Origin: Photobacterium sanguinicancri
Lineage (GTDB): Bacteria; Pseudomonadota; Gammaproteobacteria; Enterobacterales; Vibrionaceae
Direction: 5' to 3'
Length of the DNA: 46,653 nucleotides
Assembly (NCBI RefSeq): GCF_002265265.1
Contig: NZ_NOIF01000016.1
Coordinates: 1-46,653 of the forward strand
Every line of letters starts with the position of its first letter. The stretch's first letter is position 1. Of this stretch, positions 45,680 to 46,653 are shown piece after piece. A program made the translations under genes and the position numbers. The notes below the pieces were generated by a model. It was not told the origin of the DNA. It saw only the letters and a program-made list of their open reading frames with translations, and searched no databases.

Positions 45680-46579
45680 TTAATTCCTATTTTGCTTAAT
45701 CACGCTTTGGACTTGAAGAACTAGGCTGGCATTGTTTTCCGCAACGCGCGCAGTAAACAGGGCTGTATTCCCCGCCTTAACCGTAACTTCATTTGGTAAC
45801 TCAATCGGAATAACATCACCAGCTTTTAGATCCATCACGTTACCTAAAGGCAAACGGCGCTCTGCTAATGTTGTTGTTAGGTGCATTGGCGCCTGACAGA
45901 TTTTATTTTGAATTCGGGCCTGTAATTCAGGGTCGGTATCAATATCTATCGGTTTTTGCTGGTCACGTAAAAAGTCCAATCCGGCAAAAGGTAGCGAGAT
46001 CGCCAGCCAGCCCTTATGCCCGGCTACTTCCATTGTGAAGTGACAGACTTGATAGAGTTGATTGGTTTGCATCATGTTGCCGAGGCGCAGTGTATTCTTC
46101 TCGGTTAGCTCGCTTTGCCAATTAGTGATGCTGTGCCAGCCGTTGGAGAAATGCTCAAGGGCGACACAAAAAAAGCGTTCGACTAAGCGAAGTTCCGTAT
46201 CACTCATCTCAGTACGTTTTCGTTTATTACTGCCAAGACCACCAAAGAACAGATCGACCATAAAGAAAAGCAGCTCGCCATCAATCGCAATGGTGCCGTG
46301 TAAGTCATGTGGTGACACAATAAACTCACGGTACAGTGACGGCTTTGGCATCTGCTGCAAATAATCTTGAAGTTTCAGCGTGTCTTGTTGTTCAAGGCTA
46401 AACGATACAGGGTGGCGAAGTAGATGGTGGTATGACTGCCGAGCCGTTCGTTCAAATTGTTTGCAGACATTATCGATGATCGCTTGGAGCGCACCGATAC
46501 GATGTTCTGGGCTAGCAAGATCAAAATCGCGAACTTCGACTTGATCAGTATTGGATATGATTTTACTCTTTTTAGTCAT
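45680..46579 (-). CDS. fliM: Flagellar switch protein FliM, lateral type, no CheY-binding peptide
   Basis: FliM forms the middle of the C-ring switch. The start is ATG 46579 (MTKKSKIISNTDQVEVRDFD, 299 residues); a TTG at 46591 is possible but has no better site. The middle domain has the FFGGLG motif and RLVERFF, and the C-terminal SpoA domain ends in ARVAENNASLVLQV. The usual FliM N-terminus with EIDALL, which binds phosphorylated CheY, is absent. Only about 20 residues precede the conserved DFD...HRIGALQAI part. About 75 bp upstream remain in the window, with no promoter identified. Confidence 0.92.
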   Translation of the reverse strand: MTKKSKIISNTDQVEVRDFDLASPEHRIGALQAIIDNVCKQFERTARQSYHHLLRHPVSFSLEQQDTLKLQDYLQQMPKPSLYREFIVSPHDLHGTIAIDGELLFFMVDLFFGGLGSNKRKRTEMSDTELRLVERFFCVALEHFSNGWHSITNWQSELTEKNTLRLGNMMQTNQLYQVCHFTMEVAGHKGWLAISLPFAGLDFLRDQQKPIDIDTDPELQARIQNKICQAPMHLTTTLAERRLPLGNVMDLKAGDVIPIELPNEVTVKAGNTALFTARVAENNASLVLQVQSVIKQNRN

Positions 46580-46653
46580 AATCACTTGCAAATAATAAGA
46601 CTGACAGTCGGCGAATAGTGGTCATTATCAAGTTGAACAAAAACGCTTATATT

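Noticed and set aside
46580-46653. Sigma54 promoter before fliM (TGTCAG...TTTGCA)
   Set aside because: The invariant GG at -24 is missing and the spacing to GC is wrong; the promoter may lie beyond the window.
1-46653. CRISPR array, insertion sequence, prophage or rRNA
   Set aside because: No regularly spaced repeats, transposase, integrase, phage genes or rRNA sequences were found on either strand.

Overview
The window is a 46.7-kb piece of a gammaproteobacterial chromosome, almost certainly from the Vibrionaceae and most likely Photobacterium (P. profundum-like). I infer this from Vibrio-like protein sequences, from gene order that follows the E. coli 90-min block (tuf-secE-nusG-rplKAJL-rpoBC, rsd-nudC-hemE, yjaG, hupA-yjaH, purHD) and then the 73-min block (fis-dusB-prmA-panF-yhdT-accCB-aroQ), and from a second-type (lateral) flagellar export/switch operon at the right edge. 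No database search was possible.

Layout. (1) 1-12.3 kb: translation and transcription core on the + strand: the 3' end of tuf, secE-nusG, rplK-rplA, rplJ-rplL, rpoB-rpoC. The rplK and rplJ promoters lie inside look-alike palindromes, the rplJ mRNA has an L10-type leader, and there is an rplL-rpoB attenuator. (2) 12.3-21.9 kb: rsd (minus), nudC, hemE, an Fe-S type uracil-DNA glycosylase relative and a hydroxyacid dehydrogenase (both minus), yjaG, brnQ, a CNNM/CBS membrane protein (minus), hupA, yjaH. (3) 22-25.7 kb: purH-purD (minus) under a PurR box, divergent from zntR. (4) 25.7-33.6 kb: small genes (lipoprotein, ppnP, a monooxygenase-fold protein), then the minus-strand series fis-dusB, prmA, panF-yhdT, accC-accB-aroQ. 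(5) 33.6-40.2 kb: acs with a DEDDh exonuclease and a CNB-CBS-DUF294 protein (acetate module without actP/yjcH), then the MFS gene hcaT. (6) 40.2-46.65 kb: minus-strand fliM-fliN-fliP-fliQ-fliR-flhB-flhA, no fliO, with a FliM that lacks the usual N-terminal CheY-binding peptide; the operon may continue past the window.

The most interesting signal is upstream of brnQ (branched-chain amino acid carrier). A consensus-like promoter precedes a 30-residue reading frame with its own Shine-Dalgarno and a CTA-CTC-CTC-CTC leucine run. Two mutually exclusive hairpins follow, and then a long, bulged helix that fully buries the brnQ Shine-Dalgarno. This looks like leucine-sensed attenuation of a transporter, probably acting at translation because no intrinsic terminator is visible. 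Other leads are the twin promoter-palindromes of rplK and rplJ, a possible minus-strand sRNA between nudC and hemE, an rsd ribosome-binding site displayed in a hairpin loop, a long stem in the purH 5' UTR, and a highly structured 530-bp gap between aroQ and acs. No tRNA, rRNA, insertion sequence, prophage or CRISPR array was seen.
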